Source: DATAMF01 sp964472565
Lineage (GTDB): Bacteria > Chloroflexota > Anaerolineae > Aggregatilineales > Aggregatilineaceae
Length of the DNA: 64,000 nt
Direction of reading: 5' to 3'
Assembly (NCBI GenBank): GCA_964472565.1
Contig: CAYYNB010000011.1
Location: 1 to 64,000 of the forward strand
The position numbers were made by a program, and so were the translations under genes. Below the pieces are notes generated by a model, which saw only the letters and a list, made by a program, of their open reading frames with translations, was not told where the DNA came from and did not search any database. Of the stretch, positions 49,652-58,273 are shown in pieces. How positions within the stretch are numbered: the first letter of the stretch is position 1; each line of letters starts with the position of its first letter.

Positions 49652-51550
49652 ATGGCGGTTCTAAGTACCTATAATGTTGCCAAGTCTTTTGGCGCAAATG
49701 ACATCTTCGAAGGCATCACTGTCGAGATTCCGCACGGCGCGAAAATTGCGCTGGTCGGCTCCAATGGTGTCGGCAAAACGACTCTGCTGCATATCCTGAT
49801 CAAATCCGACGAACCGTCGGCAGGTTCTGTTCAGCACATGAAAGGGCTGACTATCGGCTATCTGCCGCAGCGTCCCATCCTGGACGGAGATCGCACCGTG
49901 TGGGACGAGATGATGACGGCCTTTGCCAATTTACGCGCCCGTGAAGCGAAATTAGCCGCGCTCTCCGACCAGATGTCTCAGGCTGAGGGCCAGGAACTGA
50001 ACGCCATTATGGAGCGCTACGGCGAACTCGAAGCCGAGTTCGATCACGATGGCGGTTATACTTACGAAGTCCGCACGCGTCAGGTGCTGCAAGGGCTTGG
50101 TTTTGGTCAGGCCGAATATCAACAGCCGTTGAAACAGCTTTCTGGCGGTCAGAAAACGCGCGCCTTGTTAGCCCGCCTGCTGCTTGAAGCGCCCGATCTC
50201 CTGGTAATGGACGAACCAACCAACCACCTCGACATCAACGCCATTGAATGGCTGGAAAGTTTTCTCAAAACATGGTCTGGCGCGCTGCTGGTGGTCAGCC
50301 ATGACCGCTATTTCATGGATCACGTCGTAGATGTCATCTGGGAAATGGAATGGGGTCAAATCGAGGTGTATCGGGGCAATTACAGCCACTACCTGCTCCA
50401 GCGCGCAGATCGGCATGAACGCCTGCTGCGCGAATACGAAGCTCAGCAGGAATTTATCGCCAAAGAAGAAGAGTTTATCCGCCGTAATATAGCGGGTCAA
50501 AACACCGCCCAGGCCAAAGGCCGCCTTCGCCGCCTGGAACGCCTCAAAGAGGACAAGCTCATTTTTCGCCCGCGCAAGCAGCAGCATATGCATATGCGCC
50601 TGAAAGCCGACCTGCGCAGCGGCGATAAAGTGCTGATAACGGATGATCTGGTAGTTGGCTACGAGCGGAACAAGCCGCTGGTCACGGTTCCCAATATCAC
50701 GTTGTATCGTGGCGAAGTTGCAGCGATCATTGGCCCCAACGGTGTCGGCAAAACCACACTGCTCAAAACGCTCCTGCGCGAGTTAATGCCTTTACATGGC
50801 TCTTCGCGTTTGGGCGCTGCCGTTCAGCCCGGCTATTTTGCTCAGGCCCACGAAGGTTTGAATCCGAATCTCAGTGTTTTGGATGAACTGCTGCTGGTGC
50901 GTAATCTTCCACTCAGCGAAGCCCGCAACTATCTCGCCTCCTTTTTATTCACAGGTGACGATGTATTCCGCCCCGTGAGCACGCTCAGCGGTGGCGAGCG
51001 CGGACGGTTGGCCCTCGCAAAGTTGGCCCTCGATGGCTCGAATTTCCTGCTCATGGACGAACCAACCAACCATCTCGACATTCCGAGTCAGGAAATTCTG
51101 CAAGATGTCATGTCCGACTTTAGCGGTACCATTTTGCTGGTCAGCCATGATCGTTATCTAATCGATGCGCTGGCAACCCAGATTTGGGATATTCAGCCCA
51201 ATGGGATGAATGTTTTCGAGGGATCATACCAGGAGTATTTGCAAACCCGCGAAATGGAAAAACAGGCCGTGCGCGAAGTTCGTGCCCCTCGCCCCGAACC
51301 CGAGGCTCCCGTACTCACATCCGGCAATGGGAAGCCTCGCCTTTCCGATTACGAGCGCAACAAGCAGCTTGCCAGAGTCGAACAGTTGATCAATGACTTG
51401 GAAGTGCGGCTTGTTGATCTCACAGGCGCATTGAATGCCGCCAGCGCATCCGGCGATGTGGAGCAGGTGCGCCAGTTGGGTGAGCAATATAACACTGCCG
51501 AAGCCGAACTTGCCGCCGCGATTGAAGAGTGGGAATCCTTATTGGCCTAA
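49652..51550 (+). CDS. ABC-F family ATPase
   Basis: The 632-residue soluble protein has two ABC domains and no membrane part. Domain one: Walker A GSNGVGKTT (about 36-44), signature LSGGQKTRALLARLLL, Walker B LLVMDEPTNHLD. A charged linker of about 80 residues (the ABC-F P-site-tRNA-interaction region, about 250-330) follows. Domain two: GPNGVGKTTLL (about 362-372), LSGGERGRLALAKLAL and FLLMDEPTNHLD. A C-terminal coiled coil (about 570-632) completes a Uup/YdiF-like layout. ABC-F proteins act on the ribosome in translation or antibiotic protection; which applies cannot be read here. A terminator follows. Confidence 0.95.
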   Translation: MAVLSTYNVAKSFGANDIFEGITVEIPHGAKIALVGSNGVGKTTLLHILIKSDEPSAGSVQHMKGLTIGYLPQRPILDGDRTVWDEMMTAFANLRAREAKLAALSDQMSQAEGQELNAIMERYGELEAEFDHDGGYTYEVRTRQVLQGLGFGQAEYQQPLKQLSGGQKTRALLARLLLEAPDLLVMDEPTNHLDINAIEWLESFLKTWSGALLVVSHDRYFMDHVVDVIWEMEWGQIEVYRGNYSHYLLQRADRHERLLREYEAQQEFIAKEEEFIRRNIAGQNTAQAKGRLRRLERLKEDKLIFRPRKQQHMHMRLKADLRSGDKVLITDDLVVGYERNKPLVTVPNITLYRGEVAAIIGPNGVGKTTLLKTLLRELMPLHGSSRLGAAVQPGYFAQAHEGLNPNLSVLDELLLVRNLPLSEARNYLASFLFTGDDVFRPVSTLSGGERGRLALAKLALDGSNFLLMDEPTNHLDIPSQEILQDVMSDFSGTILLVSHDRYLIDALATQIWDIQPNGMNVFEGSYQEYLQTREMEKQAVREVRAPRPEPEAPVLTSGNGKPRLSDYERNKQLARVEQLINDLEVRLVDLTGALNAASASGDVEQVRQLGEQYNTAEAELAAAIEEWESLLA

Positions 51551-51554
51551 CCAG

Positions 51555-51582
51555 AAAGGCGGGTGTGCTGCCCGCCTTTTGC
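51555..51582 (+). terminator. Rho-independent terminator
   Basis: AAAGGCGGG/CCCGCCTTT with a 7-base loop and TTTT after the ABC-F gene. Confidence 0.85.
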
Positions 51583-51710
51583 CGCTTATATGCTTCATAC
51601 TCTTTCTGTTTCCACCTACAAAAAACTTTTTATAAATTATTCGTTTGACCTGTATCACTGCCTCAGCTAAAATGAACGCATAAATGAGGCATTATCATGG
51701 AGGAATTGCC

Positions 51711-52883
51711 GTGGGTCGTTGGGAAAATAAATATGTGATCGGCCTCACGGGGAATATCGCTACGGGCAAAAGCTTGGTGCGCCGTATGTTGGAGCACTTA
51801 GGAGCGTATACCATTGATGCTGACGGCTTGACCCATCAGGTCATGGCTCCCGGCGCGCCCGCCTATCAACCCGTTATCACGATATTTGGGCAGTGGATTC
51901 TCGATTCTGAAAAGCGTATTGATCGCTCCAAATTGGGCGCAGTCGTTTTTTCACACCCCGAAGCCCTTGCCCGCCTCGAAGCGTTAACGCATCCGATTAT
52001 TGGTCGAGCAATCGATACCCTCATCCACCGCGCCCGCCAAAAGGTGGTCGTGGTCGAAGCGATTAAGTTGCTTGAGGGCCAGTTAGCCTCTCAAATGGAT
52101 GCCATTTGGGTGGTCGATGCACCAGAAGAACAGCAGCTTCAGCGGCTCGCTACGCGCGGCTTATCGCCCGCTGAAGCCCAGAAGCGTGTGCGCATTCAAA
52201 ATCCTCAGTCCGAGAAAATTGCGCACGCGGCGGTGGTGATCCATAACAACGGCACCCCCGAAACGGCCTGGGCACAGGTCCGCGCCGCCTGGTCCAAAAT
52301 CCAGGGAGCAGCGGAAGCCGAAGCCGCCCAGGAAAAAGTCGAGCGGGTGCAGGTAGCTCAGGATCAAAAACGAGCCACGGGCATGATGGAAATCACCTCT
52401 CTCGACATTATGCGGGGTGGTCCGCGCACCGTCCAGATGATTAATGCCTTAATGCGCCAGCGCACCGGAAAAGACATGAGCAAAGACGATCTGCTGATGC
52501 GTCTGGGCGAAAAGTCTTATCTGCTGGCGGTGGCGAATGGCGAACCCGTCGGGCTGACCGGATTCTTGGTCGAAAATCTCGTCACGCGGGTAGACGAGTT
52601 ATTCGTAATTGATAAAGCTCCGGTTGAACCTGTGGCGCGGGCATTGGTGCAGCAGATGGAAGTGGCTTCGCGGGAGCTGCAAAGCGAAGTTGGCTATATC
52701 TTCCTGCCGCCCACTATTCAACAAGCGATGGGCCAGACCCTGCTCCAGGAAGGTTACGAAAAACAGGAACTTGAAGATATTAAAATTCCTGCTTGGCGTG
52801 AAGCGGCCCGTGAATCCCGTCCCGACAATACGCATATTTTTGCCAAAAAACTGCGTGCCGAACGGGTGCTAAAACCGCTTTAA
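51711..52883 (+). CDS. coaE: Dephospho-CoA kinase fused to a C-terminal GNAT-like domain
   Basis: The 390-residue protein is about twice the normal CoaE size. Residues 1-195 are a complete dephospho-CoA kinase, the last step of coenzyme A synthesis: P-loop VIGLTGNIATGKSLV (about 9-23), YTIDADGLTHQVM (about 33-45) and KVVVVEAIKLLEGQL with the lid region RLATRGLSPAEAQKRVRIQ. A charged helical linker (about 202-225) leads to a second domain (about 230-390) with alpha/beta pattern YLLAVANGEPVGLTGFLVEN, like a GNAT acetyltransferase, but I see no clear acetyl-CoA loop. The GTG at 51711 with GGAGGAA upstream is the best start. Confidence 0.85.
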   Translation: MGRWENKYVIGLTGNIATGKSLVRRMLEHLGAYTIDADGLTHQVMAPGAPAYQPVITIFGQWILDSEKRIDRSKLGAVVFSHPEALARLEALTHPIIGRAIDTLIHRARQKVVVVEAIKLLEGQLASQMDAIWVVDAPEEQQLQRLATRGLSPAEAQKRVRIQNPQSEKIAHAAVVIHNNGTPETAWAQVRAAWSKIQGAAEAEAAQEKVERVQVAQDQKRATGMMEITSLDIMRGGPRTVQMINALMRQRTGKDMSKDDLLMRLGEKSYLLAVANGEPVGLTGFLVENLVTRVDELFVIDKAPVEPVARALVQQMEVASRELQSEVGYIFLPPTIQQAMGQTLLQEGYEKQELEDIKIPAWREAARESRPDNTHIFAKKLRAERVLKPL

Positions 52884-52887
52884 GCGG

Positions 52888-52921
52888 TATAATCTGCTGG
52901 GACGCGCTCAGAAGGCGTCCC
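52888..52921 (+). promoter_or_regulatory. Promoter-like box and leader hairpin
   Basis: TATAAT (52888-52893) lies directly after the coaE stop codon. A hairpin GGGACGC/GCGTCCC (52899-52921) follows in what would be the leader of the next gene (GTG at 52954). Confidence 0.4.
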
Positions 52922-52953
52922 CTGATCATGATCTACATAACGCGAGGCGTACT

Positions 52954-53217
52954 GTGGAACGTTTGAAACAGCAACCCGTCATTGGCCCGGTTGTCAGCTT
53001 AATCGAAACCTGGCCGCGTATTACAGCCTGGTTTGTATTGTCATTGGGCTGCATTATTCTTTTAGTCTATGAAGCGCGTGATGTGGGCCTGACGACAGGC
53101 AATTGGATCGCGCTCATTGTCGCGACCATTGCGGTAGCAGGTCTGTGTATTTGGATCGTGAGTTGGGAAGACGAAGAAGAACCCGCCAAGACTGAGCCTG
53201 CTGAAAAGCAAGGCTGA
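52954..53217 (+). CDS. Small two-helix membrane protein
   Basis: The 87-residue product has two transmembrane helices (about 23-41, AWFVLSLGCIILLVYEA; about 49-69, GNWIALIVATIAVAGLCIWIV) and an acidic C-terminal tail (EDEEEPAKTEPAEK). No family recognised. It starts with GTG. A short hairpin follows its stop at 53255. Confidence 0.7.
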   Translation: MERLKQQPVIGPVVSLIETWPRITAWFVLSLGCIILLVYEARDVGLTTGNWIALIVATIAVAGLCIWIVSWEDEEEPAKTEPAEKQG

Positions 53218-53254
53218 TCCAGGTAATAATCATTCTGATGCGACTGTTACTGGT

Positions 53255-53276
53255 AGCCCGCCCCAAGCGGGCTTTA
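53255..53276. terminator. Short GC-rich hairpin between convergent genes
   Basis: AGCCCGC/GCGGGCT with a 5-base loop is followed by TTTAAA. It separates the small membrane protein from the convergent kinase gene and may stop transcription from both sides. Confidence 0.55.
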
Positions 53277-55199
53277 AACTGTCGGCAGCATCACGGTGAA
53301 CATAGTCCCTTTTCCGATCTGGCTTTCTACCCAGATGCGTCCTTGAAGCTGATCCACAATCCCTTTGACTATCGACAACCCTAAGCCGGTACCGGGACCG
53401 AAATCAATCGCTTCATCTGAGCGGTAAAACTTGTCAAAAATATAGGGCTGATCCTTCTGCGGAATCCCGATGCCTGTATCAGCCACCCGCAGCACCAAAA
53501 AATCACTGTCTTCTTCCAGTACAACTCGAATACGCCCGCCCTCTGGTGTGTACTTAATCGCGTTTTCAACAAGATTATTCACCATCTGCCGCATGCGGAG
53601 TGGATTCCCCAACACAGTCCGCCCGTTTTCATTCAAGGTTGTTTCTACGCCCAGGTGTTTTGCTTCCCACAACGGGCGCAGCCCCTCCACCGCATCCCGT
53701 ACAATCGGATGCAAGGAGATAGATTCGCGGTCCAGGTCAAATCCGGCCTCGATTTTTCCAAGCTCCAACAAATCCGTGATCAGGGTCGTAATTGACCTGA
53801 CACTGCCCACCACTCGTCCGACAAAATCCTGCTGTCTTTCGTTCAGCGGCCCACTGCGTTTCAACAGTTCCACATAACCGAGAATCGTCGTCAGTGGAGA
53901 TCGCAGATCGTGTGATACGGTGGTCACAAATTCACTTTTGATCCGGTCTAGTTCTTTCAAATGCGTGATGTCTTGCATCACCGCGATCTTACCTACGCCT
54001 TCGATGACTGTTAACTGGGCGTTCAGCACCACCCGTCCGCTCTCCAGGTGGATCTCGCTGCTTCGGCTCCGGCCTTGCCGCACGGGGCGACCAAACAGTT
54101 CGATAATTTTTTCGTGTGGAAAAACCTTTGCCAGCGGCTTTCCTCGTAGATTTTCTTCATACAGATTGAATGTTTTGACCGAAGCCGGATTACAGAACAG
54201 GATGTTTTCCTGTTTATCCGTTACAACAATCGGGTCTTCAGTATCGCGCAAAATCGCGTCCAGCGTTTCTCGCTCCTGCTCCGTCGATGTGTACAGCCGC
54301 GCATTGTGGATAGCTATAGCGGCGAAATCAGCCAGCACCCGCACCAGTTGCAGTGTGTGCGTTTCGAACTTCCCCCGGCTTTCCGCGTTCGTCACACCCA
54401 GCACGCCGATCACCTGCCCCTGAAGTTTGAGCGGCATATAAACAGCATCGTGGATCAGATAATTCGTTTTGACTTTGCGCAGGTCTTCCCCTTCCAGAAT
54501 AACCGGTTCTCCGCTCTTAACCACCTGTCCGGCCAGGCTGTCGCTCACCGGCAGCCGAAATGATCCGTCCGTGGAAAAATTATCCTGAGTAGAGGCATAC
54601 AGATACAGTTCTTCGGTGACTTCATCGAGCAAAAATACGCCGCCCTCATCGGCCCCGGTCAACATTACGGCGGCTTCAGATACTTCATTCAAAACGGGTT
54701 GAAGGTCAAGCAGCGAGGTGACACGCTGGCCGATCCGCACCAGGGTATCCAGATCATGCAGCCGCTGTTCGAGCACCCGGTTAGTTTCCAGCAGCAAATT
54801 GGGAATCCGTTCCGTAATTTGGCGTGTCCAGTGCTCACGCAGCACGCGCTGGACGGCGTTCAGCAGGTCATCGGGATCAAATGGCTTGATGAGGTAATCA
54901 TTCACGCCCAGGCGCAGGGCTTGAACCGCCAGTTCTTCCGAGCCTTCCGCCGTAATCAAAATAAACGGCAAAAAGATGTCTTCCTCCTGCAATGCCGCCA
55001 ACATTTGCAGGCCGGTATATTCGGGCATCAAATGGTCCGCGATTATCAAATCAGGACTTAGATCCCGTGCCAGCGTGAGTCCCTCAGCCCCGTTTGCCGC
55101 CGTTAATACGTCATAACCAGCGAATCGCAAAACGGTATCTGCCAAAAACTGCCGTACTTCAGCAGCATCCTCAACCAACAGTATTCGTTCACCCGCCAC
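53274..55199 (-). CDS. Hybrid sensor histidine kinase: receiver-GAF-PAS-HisKA-HATPase
   Basis: The 641-residue kinase starts with a receiver domain (1-125; phospho-acceptor Asp55 in LIIADHLMPE, Lys in YLIKPFD), then a GAF domain (about 150-305, ending before SESRGK), a PAS domain (about 320-415, DPIVVTDKQENILFCNPAS), HisKA (His in VTTVSHDLRSPLTTILGYV, about 430) and HATPase (N box NLVENAIKYTPEGG, G1 VADTGIGIPQKDQ, G2 GTGLGLSIVKGI). No membrane helix. It starts with GTG. It is the last of four signalling genes in one direction and lies 16 bases behind the receiver-GAF gene. Confidence 0.95.
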   Translation of the reverse strand: MAGERILLVEDAAEVRQFLADTVLRFAGYDVLTAANGAEGLTLARDLSPDLIIADHLMPEYTGLQMLAALQEEDIFLPFILITAEGSEELAVQALRLGVNDYLIKPFDPDDLLNAVQRVLREHWTRQITERIPNLLLETNRVLEQRLHDLDTLVRIGQRVTSLLDLQPVLNEVSEAAVMLTGADEGGVFLLDEVTEELYLYASTQDNFSTDGSFRLPVSDSLAGQVVKSGEPVILEGEDLRKVKTNYLIHDAVYMPLKLQGQVIGVLGVTNAESRGKFETHTLQLVRVLADFAAIAIHNARLYTSTEQERETLDAILRDTEDPIVVTDKQENILFCNPASVKTFNLYEENLRGKPLAKVFPHEKIIELFGRPVRQGRSRSSEIHLESGRVVLNAQLTVIEGVGKIAVMQDITHLKELDRIKSEFVTTVSHDLRSPLTTILGYVELLKRSGPLNERQQDFVGRVVGSVRSITTLITDLLELGKIEAGFDLDRESISLHPIVRDAVEGLRPLWEAKHLGVETTLNENGRTVLGNPLRMRQMVNNLVENAIKYTPEGGRIRVVLEEDSDFLVLRVADTGIGIPQKDQPYIFDKFYRSDEAIDFGPGTGLGLSIVKGIVDQLQGRIWVESQIGKGTMFTVMLPTV

Positions 55200-55215
55200 T
55201 CAAAGACAATCCTTA

Positions 55216-56391
55216 TTATCGTGATTTCGCTAAATTTGTGATCAAAGCTGCCAACTGCTTCACCTGCTGTCCAATTCCATTCAACCGTGCGGCAGCGTCT
55301 TTAGGCAGGTGCCCATCCATATCCCCTTGCAGCCGTGTCAGATTGGCATCGATCTCACCCAGCGGATGGTACACCCGCGCTAACACGGTTTGAAGCTGTT
55401 TGGTCCGTTGCGCATCTCGTTCGCTGACATCCCGCAGCATGGCTTCCATGGTCTTGGCGCGCTGATCGAGCATGGCGAACAAGCGAGCATTGACCAGGGC
55501 AATGGATGCGTAATTCGCCAGCATCTTCAGCAGCCGTCCCTGGGCCTCATTGAATGCGGTTTTGTTTTGGTGATTACCGGCCACCAACACCCCAACCGCC
55601 ACCTCTTGCACAACCAATGGGGTGTATACAACAGCAAACAAATCTTTCGCCGTCGTAAACTTTTTCAACCCCTCGCCGCTCACCATCAACGGCTCGCGTG
55701 AAGACATCACCAAATCGGCCAGCGCATCCTGAAGCGGCTCTCCCATTCGATCCAGCAGTGCCAGCCGCAGATTCCGCCCGGCTCGCAAAATAATCTGGTT
55801 GCTTTTTTCGTCGCGCAGCAGCAGAAACGAATGATCCGCTTTGGTGACAGACAGCGTCGCGTCCAGAATGCGATCAAAAAGCGGTTCCAGTTCGCGCAGC
55901 GCCGTGACCGACTGCCCAATTTCGTACAGCGTCGTCAGTTCATGGACACGCGCTTCCAGTTCCTTATTCGCCGTCTGAATCTGGTTCACCAGGCTGTCAC
56001 GCTGCCGCCGGAGGCGCACCTCCGCCAGTCCGCGCTCCACCGCGACCATCACCTCGGCCTCGCGAATCGGGCGCGTGACATAATCAGTGGCCCCCAGCCG
56101 GAACGCTTCCACCACACCGCGCGCCGAACTGTCATTCGCCACCACAATCAGCGGTCCGCGAAATCCTTGTGACTGCACCGCGACCAGTAGATCGCGCCCG
56201 CTCAGTCCCGGCAATTGCAAATCTAACACGATGAGATCAGGACGTACTTCTTGCAGCCGGTACAGCGCGTTATGGCCGTCGTGGGCTTCCGCAACCTGAA
56301 AATTACTTGCTCCAAAAACTTGCTCACGCAAAAGCGTGCGTGTTTCCGCATCATCATCGACGATCAAAATGACATCGCGCTGATCGGACAT
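55216..56391 (-). CDS. Receiver-GAF signalling protein
   Basis: The 391-residue protein has an N-terminal receiver domain (acidic pocket VDDDA, phospho-acceptor Asp57 in LIVLDLQLPG, but VVANDSSARG in place of the usual T-A pair and YVTRPI with Arg in place of the conserved Lys). A coiled-coil stretch (about 120-160) leads to a GAF domain (about 165-315), and a helical C-terminus (about 320-391) looks like a kinase dimerisation helix without an ATPase domain. The altered Lys suggests non-standard phosphorylation. AGGAG precedes the ATG. It should work with the hybrid kinase that follows. Confidence 0.85.
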   Translation of the reverse strand: MSDQRDVILIVDDDAETRTLLREQVFGASNFQVAEAHDGHNALYRLQEVRPDLIVLDLQLPGLSGRDLLVAVQSQGFRGPLIVVANDSSARGVVEAFRLGATDYVTRPIREAEVMVAVERGLAEVRLRRQRDSLVNQIQTANKELEARVHELTTLYEIGQSVTALRELEPLFDRILDATLSVTKADHSFLLLRDEKSNQIILRAGRNLRLALLDRMGEPLQDALADLVMSSREPLMVSGEGLKKFTTAKDLFAVVYTPLVVQEVAVGVLVAGNHQNKTAFNEAQGRLLKMLANYASIALVNARLFAMLDQRAKTMEAMLRDVSERDAQRTKQLQTVLARVYHPLGEIDANLTRLQGDMDGHLPKDAAARLNGIGQQVKQLAALITNLAKSR

Positions 56392-56463
56392 AAGTTTTCT
56401 CCTAATCCTACTAAATTGATTATAACGTAGAATGGGAGGTTGATCTGTACCTCAGAGGTACTA

Positions 56464-56500
56464 CAAAAAAACCGGAGGCTGAACCAGTCTCCGGTAAAAA
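56464..56500 (-). terminator. Rho-independent terminator
   Basis: On the minus strand ACCGGAG/CTCCGGT with an inner CTG/CAG pair is followed by seven T. It lies after the receiver-GGDEF gene and may limit read-through into the two downstream kinase-related genes. Confidence 0.8.
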
Positions 56501-56519
56501 ATCCACTCTATCAAGCTGG

Positions 56520-57389
56520 CTAATTACTGACTTCGCGCGAACGCAGCACGGCATTCTTGAGCGCTTCTAAATCGCCGAAAGCCCCGTCCCCATGATTTAC
56601 TTGCCCAATGACCAGCTTCAGCCGGTTTTCCTGCATGGCAAGTTTTGCTTTTTCACGGTCTTTGAGCGGGTAAAAATATTCCATCGACTGCCGCAGGCGC
56701 AGCTCGATCCGTTCGCGGATAGGCTCAATATGGATTTCATTGGTAATAATCACAAAATCATGTGGCGCAAGATGCCCAATAAAATCCTCTTCACCACCCA
56801 CTTCGCGCACAGCATTATTCATCATCAGGCTGACGGCGCGCAGTACATCGTCGGAGGCCACAAATCCGTACAGTTCGCGGAAGTTGTCCAGACCCACAAT
56901 CGTCATCAGCATAACCGACCATTTCATATCACTGGTCAGGATATTGCCTAATTTTTCATCGACAATTGGGCCTTCCGGCAGATTCGTAACCGGGTTTACG
57001 AGTGAAGACTGGTTCGCACGCCGCAGCGCATTCCGCACCCGCAGCCGTAATTCCTGAATATCGAACGGCTTGGTAATATAATCGACGACGCCCAGTTCCA
57101 GCCCCACCAGTTTATCGACTCGATCTCGTTTTTCGGTCAGAAAAATAACCGGGACATTTTGGGTGCGTCGGTGGGCGCGCAAGCGGCGGCACACCTCATA
57201 ACCATCAATATCTGGCAGCCGAATATCCAACACCACGAGATCGGGCGGGATGTCTTGAGTCATCCGCACGGCATCTTCCCCCCACGCCGCCGTTTGCACC
57301 TCATACCCCTGAACGCGAAAATACGCGTTCAGCATTTCGGCCAGGTCCAGATCGTCTTCCACGATCAATATGTGGGATTTGTCGGTCAC
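56520..57389 (-). CDS. Receiver protein with degenerate GGDEF domain
   Basis: The 289-residue protein has a standard receiver domain (Asp55 in LVVLDIRLPD, Thr in VIFLTEKRDR, Lys in YITKPFD), a short helix, and a GGDEF-like domain (about 135-285). The start of that domain is recognisable (NPVTNLPEGPIVDEKLG, then MLMTIVGLDNFRELYGF), but the active-site motif reads APHDF instead of GGDEF. It should not make c-di-GMP and probably acts as a binding or dimerisation module. The start is GTG, five bases after AAGGGGGT. It follows the roadblock gene by 104 bases. Confidence 0.85.
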   Translation of the reverse strand: MTDKSHILIVEDDLDLAEMLNAYFRVQGYEVQTAAWGEDAVRMTQDIPPDLVVLDIRLPDIDGYEVCRRLRAHRRTQNVPVIFLTEKRDRVDKLVGLELGVVDYITKPFDIQELRLRVRNALRRANQSSLVNPVTNLPEGPIVDEKLGNILTSDMKWSVMLMTIVGLDNFRELYGFVASDDVLRAVSLMMNNAVREVGGEEDFIGHLAPHDFVIITNEIHIEPIRERIELRLRQSMEYFYPLKDREKAKLAMQENRLKLVIGQVNHGDGAFGDLEALKNAVLRSREVSN

Positions 57390-57493
57390 ATGACCCCCTT
57401 GTGGTCAGTATGGCACCCGGTTCTAACACAAAAAAACCTCTCCCAAAAGCAGGGTGGTCGATGAGCGCCGGGCTGGAAAACGGAGCATGCGCG

Positions 57494-57865
57494 TTAGACT
57501 AATTTTTCGAGTTCTTTGACCGCGCGCGACATATCCAAAAAGATCAGGCCCAGTTTCGCCTGTTCGCGCGCCAGGACCGTTAATACTGCTTCCTCACCCA
57601 CCGCGCTCAGAATCACATAGCCGCGTTCGCCCTTCACATACACCTGTTCCAGGCTCCCACGTCCTAATTCCGATGCAATTCGCTCACCTAACGAGAGCAT
57701 CGCGGCAGACATCGCCGATACGCGGTCTTCTTCGATATTAGCTGGAAGCGAGGAGGCCATGCTTAGACCGTCCACGCTGACTATCGCGGCGGCTTCAACG
57801 TCCGGTGAACTGACTTGCAGATCCCGCAAGCGTTCGGCGAGTTGATCATTGCGTGACTTAGCCAA
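57494..57865 (-). CDS. Roadblock/LC7-domain protein (MglB-like)
   Basis: The 123-residue protein is a single roadblock/LC7 domain: LRDLQVSSPDVEAAAIVSVDGLSMAS (about 12-37), the helix AMSAAMLSLGERIASELGRG (about 52-71), QVYVKGERGYVILSAVGEEAVLTVLA and LIFLDMSRAVKELEKL. Such proteins dimerise and regulate small GTPases (MglB with MglA) or serve as scaffolds. No GTPase gene is present in the window. The start is TTG at 57865, with AGGAG about eight bases upstream; earlier codons lack support. It heads the signalling gene run. Confidence 0.85.
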   Translation of the reverse strand: MAKSRNDQLAERLRDLQVSSPDVEAAAIVSVDGLSMASSLPANIEEDRVSAMSAAMLSLGERIASELGRGSLEQVYVKGERGYVILSAVGEEAVLTVLAREQAKLGLIFLDMSRAVKELEKLV

Positions 57866-58014
57866 CTTCCTACTCCTGATGAACCTGTAATTTTTGAAGA
57901 TTCTAACTTTTCTTACACCACAATCGGCGCTTTTATACGCCAGTCTGAGGCGTACTGTAGCACAGGCAGAATCGGTTGTCAAGCAAGCTCTATGTGCATA
58001 TTAGAACATCGTGA

Positions 58015-58043
58015 TCAAAAATAGCGATCCGACAGATCGCTAT
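58015..58043 (-). terminator. Terminator of tRNA-Gln
   Basis: ATAGCGATC/GATCGCTAT with a 5-base loop is followed on the minus strand by TTTTT. Confidence 0.85.
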
Positions 58044-58050
58044 CCAGAGG

Positions 58051-58122
58051 CTGGGGAGGCAGGATTCGAACCTGCGATAGGCGGCTCCAAAGGCCGCTGC
58101 CTTGCCGCTTGGCCACTCCCCA
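58051..58122 (-). tRNA. tRNA-Gln(TTG)
   Basis: The minus strand folds into a 72-base tRNA: acceptor TGGGGAG/CTCCCCA, D arm starting GGCC, anticodon stem GCGGC/GCCGC with loop CTTTGGA (anticodon TTG), T arm GCAGG/CCTGC with TTCGAAT, discriminator G. CCA is not encoded. The non-G first base is normal for tRNA-Gln. Confidence 0.95.
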
Positions 58123-58273
58123 ACATGGTTTGCATTATATCATTTCCTCACCCAGAGGGCAATCCCAATTTCGAGCCATCTGTACCGCTTATTCAATCTC
58201 TCAAACTGGCAAAGTCGCCCCGCGCGTTGTAGACTCTTCACCCAGCACATATGCACAAAGAGGAATAGATAGC

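Noticed and set aside
56520..57389. Active diguanylate cyclase
   Set aside because: The GGDEF motif is replaced by APHDF.
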